DNA from: an uncultured Verrucomicrobiota bacterium
Lineage (GTDB): Bacteria > Verrucomicrobiota > Verrucomicrobiia > Chthoniobacterales > SZAS-18
Length of the DNA stretch: 16,314 nucleotides
Assembly: GCA_937871685.1 (NCBI GenBank)
Contig: CALMOL010000226.1
Location: forward strand, 1 to 16,314
Direction of reading: 5' to 3'
In this document: positions 1 through 9,731 of the stretch, one piece after another
Layout of the letters: each line of letters opens with the position of its first letter
How positions within the stretch are numbered: position 1 is the stretch's first letter
Made by a program: the position numbers and the translations under genes
The notes under the pieces: model-generated
What the model was told of the DNA's origin: nothing
Seen by the model: only the letters and a program-made list of their open reading frames with translations
Database searches by the model: none

Positions 1-1
1 C

Positions 2-721
2 CTCATGGTGGATGGTGACGGCAGCTACCCAGCCGAGGGGGGCCGCATTCTAGTGGATGCTTGGATGCAGGCGCGCGCGGACATGCTCAACGGGGTGCGC
101 CAGCCTGTCGGCGAGGGAGAAATCTTCCGGCCGATGCACCGGCGCGCGACGGCGTTATTCGCGCGGGTGTTGCGTATGGCGTTCCGCTCGCAGACGGACG
201 ACCTGTTTTCCGGCTTGCGCCTGTTTTCGCGGCGCTTCTACCAGAACGTGCCGTTGCTCGCCCAAGGGTTCGAGCTGGAGATGGAGCTCACGATCCAGGC
301 GATCGACAAGGACTTCCTCGTGCGCGAGTTCCCCGTGCCCTTCGGGCGGCGCGCCGAGGGGGCGGCCTCGAAGCTCCAATCCTTCCGCGACGGGCGCCGG
401 ATCCTCCGGTTGCTGACCATCCTCTTTCGCGACTACCGGCCGCTGCGCTTTTACGGCCTGCTCGCCGGGCTTCTCTTCGCTACCGGCATCGCGGCAGGCG
501 CGCTGCCGCTCTACCAATTCTTCACCGTCACGATCATCACGCACGTGCCGCTGGCGATCCTGGCGTCGAGCCTGATCCTGCTCGCCGCGCTTGTGTTCCA
601 GACCGGCCTCATCCTGCATTCGAACCTGCGCCATAACCGGGAAGCGTTCCGGCACCGGCTGCAGGAATGGGAGCGGCGCGAGACCCGCCGGCCGAAAGAG
701 CCGGCCGCGCACCGACCATGA
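2..721 (+). CDS. GT2 family glycosyltransferase, C-terminal part (5' end outside window)
   Basis: The frame is open to the window edge, so this is the C-terminal ~240 residues of a larger protein. The visible start reads LMVDGDGSYPAE, a DXD-type (DGD) nucleotide-sugar and metal-binding motif of GT2 enzymes of the dolichol-phosphate-mannose-synthase type. The stretch DDLFSGLRLFSRRF and a following amphipathic region fit the GT2 fold's C-terminal part. Two hydrophobic segments follow (about 449-523 and 545-616), then a basic tail. This architecture is known in enzymes that transfer a sugar to polyprenyl phosphate at the cytoplasmic membrane. The exact sugar cannot be told. The stop overlaps the ATG of the next gene (ATGA, 718-721), so the two are probably translationally coupled and work in the same surface-glycan pathway. 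Confidence 0.85.
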   Translation, partial: LMVDGDGSYPAEGGRILVDAWMQARADMLNGVRQPVGEGEIFRPMHRRATALFARVLRMAFRSQTDDLFSGLRLFSRRFYQNVPLLAQGFELEMELTIQAIDKDFLVREFPVPFGRRAEGAASKLQSFRDGRRILRLLTILFRDYRPLRFYGLLAGLLFATGIAAGALPLYQFFTVTIITHVPLAILASSLILLAALVFQTGLILHSNLRHNREAFRHRLQEWERRETRRPKEPAAHRP

Positions 722-1740
722 CCTGCGGCGGACCGTTCTCCGGGCCCACGGTGCACTTGCTCACGCAGTTCGCGTGGCCGGATTCCGCGCCGACGGCGCT
801 CTTGGCGGAGCTGCTCGCCGACCGGCTCCAGGCCGAGGGCATGACGGCGCGGCTCGTGGCGGGCGCCGGGGCCTACCGCGAGAGCACCCGACCGCCCCCG
901 GCCACCCCGCTGCGGCGCTTGAACCACTGGCGCGGCAACCGCCGACGGCTCGGCAGCACGGCGCGCGAATACTTTTCCGTCACGCAGACCTTTCGCCGCT
1001 ACCTGCGCGCGGAAGCGCGGCTCGGCGACGTCGTCATCGTCACCAGTGCCCCGCCAACGACGACGGGCCTGTGGCGGGAGATTCGCGCGGTAGGAGCGCG
1101 GCCCGTTTACTGGCTGCAGGATTACTACCCGGAGCTTCTCCGCACGATCTGGGACTACCCGCGGTGGCTGCGCCGGCTCGTCGCTGCGCGCTGGGACCGC
1201 TCTCTAGCGTGCTGGGAGCGCGTGGTGAAGATCGGGGCGAACCTCGGCTACGACGGTCCCAACGCGGCGGTAATCCGCAACTGGCCCACGCACGACCTCG
1301 GTCCGGAACGAGCCTTCATCCCAAAGACTGCCCTCTACAGCGGAAATCTCGGCTGGTGCCACCACTTGCCCAGCCTCTTCGAAGCCTGCGAAGGGCTACG
1401 CCGCGACGGATTTGCGGTGACCTTCCGCGGTGATGGCCGCGGCATGGACCATCTCCCCGGCTGGATCCAACGCGGTGAGTTGCTCCGCACCGACGCCGCG
1501 CTCGTGGAAGCATATTGGCAGGCTGAGGTGCATCTGGTCGCGGCGCATCCCGAGTTCCGGCGGGCAGTGTTTCCGTCCAAGTTCTGGAACAGTCGGGCGA
1601 CGGGGCGCCGGCTCGTTTGCACGGGCTTCGCGGGAGAGTGCGCTGCGGAACTCGCCGCCGCGCAGGCCACCGATCCTGCCACCCACCTCGACCGCTGGGT
1701 GGAACTGGTCGTTTCCCTGCTTCCAGCCAAGGCAACGTGA
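718..1740 (+). CDS. GT4-like glycosyltransferase
   Basis: A protein of about 340 residues. The start chosen is the ATG at 718, which overlaps the upstream stop as ATGA; an in-frame ATG at 667 would add 17 low-complexity residues inside the upstream gene. The N-terminus HLLTQFAWPDSAPTALLAEL resembles the first strand and helix of GT-B, GT4-type enzymes. GDVVIVTSAPPTTTG and VYWLQDYYPELL fit the N-terminal Rossmann domain. ALYSGNLGWCHHL and VTFRGDGRG fit the start of the C-terminal nucleotide-binding domain, and VFPSKFWNSRATGRRLV matches the usual PSK...GKPV donor-binding loop. It probably adds a sugar to a lipid-linked glycan in the cytoplasm, together with the GT2 partner upstream. Donor and acceptor are unknown. 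It is the last + strand gene before a convergent junction. Confidence 0.8.
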   Translation: MTCGGPFSGPTVHLLTQFAWPDSAPTALLAELLADRLQAEGMTARLVAGAGAYRESTRPPPATPLRRLNHWRGNRRRLGSTAREYFSVTQTFRRYLRAEARLGDVVIVTSAPPTTTGLWREIRAVGARPVYWLQDYYPELLRTIWDYPRWLRRLVAARWDRSLACWERVVKIGANLGYDGPNAAVIRNWPTHDLGPERAFIPKTALYSGNLGWCHHLPSLFEACEGLRRDGFAVTFRGDGRGMDHLPGWIQRGELLRTDAALVEAYWQAEVHLVAAHPEFRRAVFPSKFWNSRATGRRLVCTGFAGECAAELAAAQATDPATHLDRWVELVVSLLPAKAT

Positions 1741-1823
1741 TGAACTCGATGCCTTCCGTCCGCCCTGGCGCCAGCCTCATGGAAGAATAGCAGGCTGCCA
1801 CGGAACGCCCGGTGGCGACCAGT

Positions 1824-2498
1824 TCAAAGCAACTTGCGCACGATGCATTGGATCTGAGCGACCACGTCCGGTCTAAGCGTCTGGTCCACCGCCACAAATC
1901 GGCCGACGGTCTTCCATAAGGCAGGAATAAAGAAGGCACCTTCGCTCGTCGATCCGCGAAACGCTTTCAACATCAAGCGCGCTGCTCTCTCCAGAACAGG
2001 GTAAGCGCGTCTTCCGTGTTTCAGCAGAGTTCGGTCGTAACCCTGGTCTTGGAGGACAAGCTTAACCAAGTGGCCGTTTGGAAGCGAGGCCGCCAGTTCC
2101 GAAACGTTCACGGAGACGGGGGACCAGCTCGATTGCTTGAAGATAGTGAAGGTAGCCTTGTGATCAGGGTTGAACCGACTTGGAAAGACACCTTGCTCGT
2201 AAAGGTCTTCGTCTGGAACCATGAAGAAAAGATGTCCGCCTGGTCGCACCAGGCTCCACCATTCCAAGATCGCTTCGCGCGGCCGGTGCATATGCTCGAG
2301 GCAGTGCGAAGCATAAACGAAATCGAAACGTTCGGTGATATGTCGGGTGATGTGATTGGCGTCGCCGTGCTCCACGTCGAAGCGGGCCGCATCTTCGGTG
2401 ACAGGGTCACGGCCGCACCCAATATCGATGCCCCGCCCGGCGAGGATGGAGTTTTCCAAATCGCCCCACAGCCGGCGGCTCTTCGACGTTTCGTCCAT
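1824..2498 (-). CDS. Class I SAM-dependent methyltransferase
   Basis: A 224-residue protein. GRGIDIGCGRDP near residues 22-33 is the glycine-rich SAM-binding motif I. FDFVYASHCLEHMHRPREAI is the motif II region with the CLEH signature of methyltransferase-11/23-type enzymes, and VRPGGHLFFMVPDED is the motif III strand. These small enzymes, when found in polysaccharide loci, usually methylate a sugar or lipid-linked intermediate; the acceptor here is unknown. The ATG at 2498 is the only good start after the upstream stop, which leaves a 30-bp gap to the GT9 gene, so the two are probably one transcript. No clear ribosome-binding site is visible. Base composition is clearly less GC-rich than the genes on either side. 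Confidence 0.82.
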   Translation of the reverse strand: MDETSKSRRLWGDLENSILAGRGIDIGCGRDPVTEDAARFDVEHGDANHITRHITERFDFVYASHCLEHMHRPREAILEWWSLVRPGGHLFFMVPDEDLYEQGVFPSRFNPDHKATFTIFKQSSWSPVSVNVSELAASLPNGHLVKLVLQDQGYDRTLLKHGRRAYPVLERAARLMLKAFRGSTSEGAFFIPALWKTVGRFVAVDQTLRPDVVAQIQCIVRKLL

Positions 2499-2528
2499 GT
2501 GCGGGAATTTGGTTTTCCAAATTGGCGA

Positions 2529-3692
2529 TCAGCCGTTGCTGACGCGCGATTTCGATCTCCCAGCCATCTGCTGGAGGCCGTGGGTGTCAACGCTGGATAG
2601 AGCCGCGCGGAGGTGCGCGATGACGGGATCGGCCTGAACTTGCTCCATGCACCAGTGCTGTGGTTGGTGGCAGTTCCACTGCCCGCAAGGATAGTAGGGA
2701 CATGAGGTGTCGTGGAATCTTCGCAGGCTTCCCTCCTTCCAGAACACGAGCGACCCTGGCCCATAAATCACCGCGCCAGGTCGATGATAAGCGCGGGCCA
2801 CGTGAGCAGCGCCCGTGTCGTTGCATACGATTGCCGCGCAGCCCGCGATCAGCCGAATCATCTCAAGAAGGGACAGGACGTCCGTGCGGTCGGAGACGTT
2901 CGGTTCCTGCCGAAGCACGTCGAAAACCTGCCGGTCGGACTCCGAGAGTTCATCTTTCACACCGATCAGCGTGAACCGCCGCTCGGGCAGAGCGCGAACT
3001 ACCTTGAGAAAATTTTCCAGAGGCCAATTGCGCCACCGGCATGCGGTGCTGAGGGCAAGCACCAAAGTGTCGCCGATTCTCTTTTCCAGCAGCAGAGCGT
3101 CAAAGACCCTCGTTTGCAGCCCGCAGCCGAAGAATTCGCCCAGCGTGCGACAATGCTCATACTCGTTGTCGCCCGCCTCATGCGGCAACGGGTAATCGGT
3201 GAAGCTTCGCCCGCCCCGCGTGGTCCGGCCCGCTAAGCGCCGCACCCCAGCCATTTTGATGAGCAGGGCGTTGAGCGCGTTGCAGGTCAGATCGATCCAA
3301 AGCGCGATTTGCTCGGTCCGCATCCGCCGCACGGAGCGCAGCAGTTCCAAAGGGCGCACCGCATGAGGACGCTTGAAGAGATCCTCGAGCGAGTTGTTAA
3401 ACTCCATCACCTCCCATCCGCACGCGCGCCCCAACGCGGCGTGGCCCGGCGATAAAGCGATCCGCACCTGAATCCCATGGCTCATCGCTTTCTCCCGCAG
3501 CGCGGCGATCAGCGGCAGATGAATGAACAAGTCACCCAAACCCGCCAGCGACGAGATTACGCACGGTCCATCCCAAGCAAAGGGTATCAGACGCTTAAGA
3601 GGGTTGAGCAAATCCAACGCGGCCATAAACAAGCTGCTCCGCCAAGATCGACTGTCGTATCCGAGGCGTGTCCGAACGGGAAAACTCTCCAT
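2529..3692 (-). CDS. GT9 family (heptosyltransferase-like) glycosyltransferase
   Basis: A 387-residue protein from the ATG at 3692. An in-frame ATG at 3626 (residue 23, MAALDLLNPLK) has a GGAG about 10 nt upstream and may be the true start. ISSLAGLGDLFIHLPLIAAL matches the GT9 opening motif, in which Gly/Asp contact the lipid-A-core acceptor. IALWIDLTCNALNALL is the second N-terminal strand region. The C-terminal donor site IVCNDTGAAHVARA matches the family motif D(T/S)GxxHxAxA. Members transfer heptose from ADP-heptose, or related sugars, to LPS core; the sugar here is inferred only. The C-terminus holds several Cys (SCPYYPCGQWNC). It is followed by the methyltransferase gene and has a lower GC content than neighbouring genes, suggesting separate acquisition. 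Confidence 0.82.
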   Translation of the reverse strand: MESFPVRTRLGYDSRSWRSSLFMAALDLLNPLKRLIPFAWDGPCVISSLAGLGDLFIHLPLIAALREKAMSHGIQVRIALSPGHAALGRACGWEVMEFNNSLEDLFKRPHAVRPLELLRSVRRMRTEQIALWIDLTCNALNALLIKMAGVRRLAGRTTRGGRSFTDYPLPHEAGDNEYEHCRTLGEFFGCGLQTRVFDALLLEKRIGDTLVLALSTACRWRNWPLENFLKVVRALPERRFTLIGVKDELSESDRQVFDVLRQEPNVSDRTDVLSLLEMIRLIAGCAAIVCNDTGAAHVARAYHRPGAVIYGPGSLVFWKEGSLRRFHDTSCPYYPCGQWNCHQPQHWCMEQVQADPVIAHLRAALSSVDTHGLQQMAGRSKSRVSNG

Positions 3693-3766
3693 GGTGCTAC
3701 TGTGGTGGTCGATTGGCTCGTTTACAAAGTTTGCCGCAGTCCAACAGGAATTAGAGCGCTTTGCAT

Positions 3767-4111
3767 TTATTGAGGATCACCAAAATTGCTTAACAGCCAA
3801 GCCGGCGTGCCGCAGGCAAGCAGGATGTCCGGGCGGCGGCGCGGGCGCGCGAAGCCGCGCATCAGACCGCCGCGCCGCTCGGTGGCATCCCTGGGGGCGG
3901 CGTTGCGCAGGCGTGCTCTGAGGTCGCCGTGAACAAACTCCTCCGGGTTGAGTTGAGGGGCGTGGGCGGGTAATTCCTCGACGACCACGCGCGGCAACAA
4001 GCCGGTCTCGGCCAGGAAGGCCAGCCGGCCGACTTCTCCCTTTTGGTGTTCTTGCTGCTAGGCGCGCCGGGTCTCCTTCACATCGGCACGTTCCTGCTCG
4101 GCGGCGCGCAG
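3767..4111 (-). pseudogene. IS630-family transposase remnant (internal deletion, in-frame stop)
   Basis: Reading the minus strand from about 4111, one frame gives LRAAEQERADVKETRRA, then a TAG stop (4058-4060), then QQEHQKGEVGRLAFLAETG, then LLPRVVVEELPAHAPQLNPE and about 50 further residues to a stop at 3767. IS630 transposases typically carry a segment like LRAAEQDRPDVAxARxAW followed by a LVFIDETG strand with the first catalytic Asp, and near the C-terminus a LPAYAPELNPxE segment with the third catalytic acid. All these parts are here in one frame and in order, but about 100 codons of the catalytic core between ETG and the NPE segment are missing. The usual Trp codon has become TAG, and the first Asp is Ala. 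No terminal inverted repeats were recognised. It is non-functional. Confidence 0.72.
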
Positions 4112-4230
4112 GCTGCCCGGACTATCACTACACCAGCGACGAGCCCACGAAGCTGCCACACGCGAACAACGTGCGCCGTCTTCTCCGCCTCATCCCGACA
4201 ACCGATATCGCTATGATATAGCCCGTTTGA
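4112..4230. other. Short intergenic stretch before the DUF456-type gene
   Basis: No gene is supported. One plus-strand frame stays open across it and ends at a TAG near 4218, but it has no start and matches nothing recognised. The stretch GATATCGCTATGATATAG (4204-4221) is AT-rich and could hold a promoter for the following gene, but no convincing pair of boxes is visible. Confidence 0.3.
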
Positions 4231-4731
4231 TTGGATCATCCCGCTGTGGAAACCCTCGTTTGGTTCGCCGCCGCGCTGCTGATGCTCACGGGCCTAGTGG
4301 GCACGGTGGTGCCGGGCGTGCCGGGAGTGGGGATCATTCTCGCGGGCGCGGTGGTCCACCGCGTGTGGATGCCGCCGGGGCAGACCGTGTCGTGGTGGGT
4401 GATCGCCGGGCTGGCCGCGCTCACCGCCCTGGCCTACGCGGTGGACTGGGGAGCGGCCTGGCTGGGCGCGAAGCGCTTCGGGGCCAGCAAGTGGGGCGCG
4501 GCCGGCGGCTGCCTCGGAGGAATCGCGGGGGCATTCTTTTTGCCGCTCGGCCTCTTCGCCGGGCCGGTCATCGGCGCGCTGACGGCCGAGCTGCTGTTCG
4601 CTCGCCGGGCGCTGGGCGAGGCGGCGCGGGCCTCATGGGGCACGCTGCTCGGAACGATCCTCGGGATCTTCGGGAAATTCGTCCTCGGCGCGGCCATGGT
4701 GGCTTGGTTCGTGTCGGCGCTGCTTTGGTGA
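4231..4731 (+). CDS. DUF456-type small membrane protein
   Basis: A 166-residue, very hydrophobic protein with about four to five predicted membrane segments and many small residues (Gly, Ala). Typical features of the DUF456 family are present: an N-terminal segment TGLVGTVVPGVPGVGIILAG, the central AYAVDWGAAWLGAKRFGASK, and the glycine-rich GLFAGPVIGALTAELL. The biochemical role of this inner-membrane family is not known to me. The start is uncertain: the first in-frame candidate is TTG at 4231 and the next is GTG at 4246. Neither has a clear ribosome-binding site, and the family's first helix begins just after the GTG. It stands alone between an IS remnant and a long inverted repeat. Confidence 0.75.
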   Translation: MDHPAVETLVWFAAALLMLTGLVGTVVPGVPGVGIILAGAVVHRVWMPPGQTVSWWVIAGLAALTALAYAVDWGAAWLGAKRFGASKWGAAGGCLGGIAGAFFLPLGLFAGPVIGALTAELLFARRALGEAARASWGTLLGTILGIFGKFVLGAAMVAWFVSALLW

Positions 4732-4749
4732 CCGAAGGGGGCAAGGCCG

Positions 4750-4847
4750 AGAGGATGAAAGATGGAGGACGGCAGGAGACGCCTCCCATGTCGGGAACGG
4801 CCAGATGCCGAGAAACGCTCCCTGCCATCCTCCATCTTCCATCCTCT
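4750..4847. repeat. Long imperfect inverted repeat (27-nt arms, MITE-like or terminator-like)
   Basis: The left arm at 4750-4776 begins AGAGGATGAAAGATGGAGGA. The right arm at 4821-4847 is its reverse complement with two mismatches in 27 positions. The loop between them is 44 nt. The structure sits 18 bp after the DUF456-type stop and 18 bp beyond the end of the convergent NHL pseudogene. It could work as a bidirectional terminator or be a non-autonomous palindromic element. The arms are purine/pyrimidine-biased (GATGGAGGA). Confidence 0.7.
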
Positions 4848-4865
4848 TGGTTCTTCTTGGTCCTC

Positions 4866-5971
4866 TCAGGGCAGTTCATACACTTCCACCAGCGCGTTGC
4901 CGGAGGCGCCGCGCACGATGGCGGTGTAGGCGCCCGGCGGGCAGGGACAGGATCGCGGCGCTCTCGCGGCTGTTCGTCGGCGCCAAGCCGAAGCCGGCGA
5001 GGGCCGCGCGGTCGCTGGCGGAAAGATCGCCCCAGTTGTCATTCACGGCGACGGGGGTGCCGGCCGAGTTGAAGACCGAGAGCGCCGGGTCACCCAGCGT
5101 TCTGGAAACGCCCGCGCTGGCCAGGCTTGGGCCAAGCGCGCGGACCACGACCTTCTTCTGGCCGCTGCCCTGCACCACGAAGCCGGCGATGAGCACGTGT
5201 CGGTGCGCAGGCGGGTAGCCACGTTGATGAGCTGCGAGGCGGCCACGGCCTCCGGCACGCCGCGAACCACGCGGTTCTCGTGGTCCACGACAAACACGCT
5301 GCCGGCACCGTCCACGGCGATGCCGATAGGTTGGCGAAAACGCGCGTGGATCCCACGCCATCGAAGCCCGAGGCTTGGCCAGGAGCGCCTCCGATGGTGG
5401 ACACGGTCCCGTTTGGGGTGATCCGGCGGATGATATGGTTGCCCCGGTCCGCCACGAAGACGTTGCCGGAAGAATCAACCGCCACCCCGGTTGGATTACG
5501 GAAGCGCGCGGCACTTCCGACGTCATCGTCGCTGCCCGGCGTGCCAGCTTGACCGGCGATGGTCGTCACCACCCCGGCTGGCGTCACCTTTCGGATGGTG
5601 TGGTTGCCCACGTCGGCGACGAAAACATTGCCCGACGACTCGACCGCCACGCCATGCGGGTTGGAGAACCTCGCCGCGGCGCCGGTGCCATCCGCGCTGC
5701 CGGGGCTGCCCGCTTGTCCAGCCAGCGTGGTCACCACCCCAGCCGGCGTAATCCGTCGGATCGTGTGATTCGTGTCTGAGTCGGACACAAAGACGTTTCC
5801 AGCTGCATCCAGCGCCACGCTCCGCGGAACATTGAACCTTGCCGCGCCGCCGGTGCCGTCCGCGCTGCCGGTCACTCCTGCCGATCCGGCGAGCGTGGTC
5901 ACCACGCCGGCCGGCGTGACGCGGCGGATCGTCGTGTTGCTGGTGTCCGCGACAAGCACATTTCCCGAGGC
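4866..5971 (-). pseudogene. NHL-repeat secreted protein gene, frameshifted and 5'-truncated
   Basis: From about 5971 downward the minus strand encodes ASGNVLVADTSNTTIRRVTP and four further NHL-type beta-propeller repeats of about 57 residues, each with motifs like GNVFVADxGNHTIRxVTPxG and ADGTGxAARFxNPxGVAVD. A one-base loss in the AACCT run (about 5328-5331) moves the frame to VDGAGSVFVVDHENRVVRGV and LINVATRLRTDT. A second shift near 5195-5201, where TGDD is expected before VLIAGFVV, moves it again through RALGPSLASAGVSRTLGDPA and NDNWGDLSASDRAALAG. A third shift, an extra C near 4935-4944, is needed to reach AYTAIVRG...ALVEVYELP and a TGA at 4866-4868. The 5' end is missing: an in-frame TGA (5987-5989) lies just upstream, within the 21-bp array, and no start or signal peptide is seen. 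Assembly or read errors could explain the shifts but not the missing 5' end. Confidence 0.78.
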
Positions 5972-5982
5972 GCGCGTGGGCC

Positions 5983-6031
5983 GGTTTCATCCAAGGCTGG
6001 ATGAAACCCGTCCAGCGCTGGATTACACCCG
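5983..6031. repeat. Palindromic 21-bp repeat units, left part of the array
   Basis: Two 21-bp units begin with the blocks TCCAAGGCTGGA (5990-6001) and TCCAGCGCTGGA (6011-6022, a perfect palindrome), each followed by a spacer, TGAAACCCG or TTACACCCG. The first block is also the centre of an 11-bp perfect inverted repeat, GGTTTCATCCA (5983-5993) and TGGATGAAACC (5998-6008), with a 4-nt loop. On the minus strand the units encode heptads of the type NPALDGF-HPALDET. The section from 6032 to 6090 is a more diverged continuation. Confidence 0.75.
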
Positions 6032-6092
6032 TTTTCAGAGAGGTTGATCAGATGCAGGGTCGTTTCGGGCCTGCTGCCGGCTGGAAACGGCT

Positions 6093-6335
6093 TTCGCAGG
6101 CCGTTTCTCGGCCTGCGAAGACCATTTTTCAGTCTTCGCAGACCATTTTTCGGCCTGCGCAGAGTGTTTTCAGGCCTGCGCAGGGCATTTTTCAGCCTGC
6201 GCAGAGCGTTTTCCGGCCTGCGCAGAGCGTTTTCCGGCCTGCGCAGGGCGTATTCTGCTCTGCGCAGAGCGTTTTTCGCTCTGCGCAGGGCAAGATTCAG
6301 CCTGCGCTGGCTCGACTTTACTCTGAGCCAGCGCA
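6093..6335. repeat. 21-bp tandem array of hairpin-forming units
   Basis: Ten units of exactly 21 bp run from 6103 to 6312; their spacers start at 6103, 6124, 6145, 6166, 6187, 6208, 6229, 6250, 6271 and 6292. Each unit is a T-rich spacer of about 7 nt (GTTTTTC type) plus a block of about 14 nt, such as GCTCTGCGCAGAGC (6257-6270), with a TGCGCA core. Right and left halves of neighbouring blocks are complementary across the spacer: TTCGCAGGCC 6093-6102 with GGCCTGCGAA 6110-6119; CTGCGAAGAC 6113-6122 with GTCTTCGCAG 6132-6141; CTGCGCAGAGC 6260-6270 with GCTCTGCGCAG 6278-6288; TGCGCTGGCTC 6303-6313 with GAGCCAGCGCA 6325-6335. Because 21 is divisible by 3, both strands stay open and read as heptads (NALRRPE on minus, QSVFRPA on plus). 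Coding use is not supported. Confidence 0.88.
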
Positions 6336-6596
6336 AGCGGGTCGTGCCTCGACGGCTGGAGCGACCAGGCGCGCTTTTTCCCGTCTGGCCGGCCCATCGC
6401 TCAGTCACCGTGAAATCAGGTGCAAATGATCCAGCGAGCACCGCCTCGCTTGCATCATCGTGACGGGCAAAACCAGCGGTAAATCGAAGAGATGCCGCTG
6501 CGATCCCTCTGATTCCGAAGGTGCGGCCGGGGGAAGGGGCCACCGTAGCAGAGCCATGGAGCTCCAAGGCCCTCGGCCGACCAGCCAACGGCGTCT
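6336..6596. other. Non-coding stretch between acnA end and the 21-bp array
   Basis: No gene is supported. Open frames here have no recognisable protein features, and one simply runs into the heptad array. No convincing Rho-independent terminator for the aconitase gene is visible directly after its TAA; only short GC-rich self-complementary stretches such as CTCGGCCGA are seen. Confidence 0.4.
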
Positions 6597-9479
<2,883 letters not shown>

Positions 9480-9490
9480 GATGGGAGAGG

Positions 9491-9509
9491 ATTCTAGCGA
9501 AATTTCGCT
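9491..9509 (-). promoter_or_regulatory. Palindrome and -10-like box upstream of acnA
   Basis: AGCGAAATTTCGCT (9496-9509) is a perfect 14-bp palindrome 17-30 bp upstream of the acnA start. On the minus strand it runs directly into TAGAAT (9496-9491), which resembles a -10 box. A repressor binding the palindrome would cover the promoter. No convincing -35 box is seen, and a start site this close would leave only a very short leader. This is tentative. Confidence 0.35.
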
Positions 9510-9652
9510 GGCTTCACAGGAAATTGTCGGCGAGGAGACGAAAAGGGGAACACGCCCCCGCGAAAGCCCAAGCGGATTTTCCCTGGGCCGCTCGTTCGTA
9601 GCGCTCGTTACCCAAACCGCCCGTTCCTGTGTCGAGCGATCAAAACTACTTG

Positions 9653-9680
9653 CCCCGCGCGGGCCAAATCCCGCGCGGGG
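9653..9680 (-). terminator. Possible Rho-independent terminator after the GloVer-repeat gene
   Basis: The arms CCCCGCGCGGG (9653-9663) and CCCGCGCGGGG (9670-9680) form a perfect 11-bp GC stem with a 6-nt loop. Read on the minus strand, the stem is followed by CAAGTAGTTTT, a short interrupted T-tract. It lies about 50 bp after the stop of the GloVer-repeat gene and before the acnA promoter region, so it would separate the two transcripts. The T-tract is weak. Confidence 0.55.
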
Positions 9681-9731
9681 TCAAGTGTCGGCTAGTCGTC
9701 TGAATCGTCAGCGGCCAAGACGACTCGGCCG

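Noticed and set aside
2016..2600. 194-codon plus-strand frame opposite the methyltransferase
   Set aside because: It runs opposite clear SAM-binding motifs and has no recognisable features of its own.
4120..4220. Plus-strand frame ending DYHYTSDEPTKLPHANNV... as a gene remnant
   Set aside because: No start codon and no family match; it is too short to support.
4195..4222. Promoter (CCGACA, 16 bp, TATAGC) for the DUF456-type gene
   Set aside because: Both boxes match poorly and would place the start site on the start codon; chance similarity is likely.
5983..6335. CRISPR array
   Set aside because: Units are contiguous 21-bp imperfect repeats. There are no unique 25-40-nt spacers between constant repeats, and no cas genes are nearby.
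5899..6588. 229-codon minus-strand frame crossing the 21-bp array
   Set aside because: Heptad content follows from the 21-bp period, and the non-repeat parts show no protein-like features or start signal. It also overlaps the NHL remnant in another frame.
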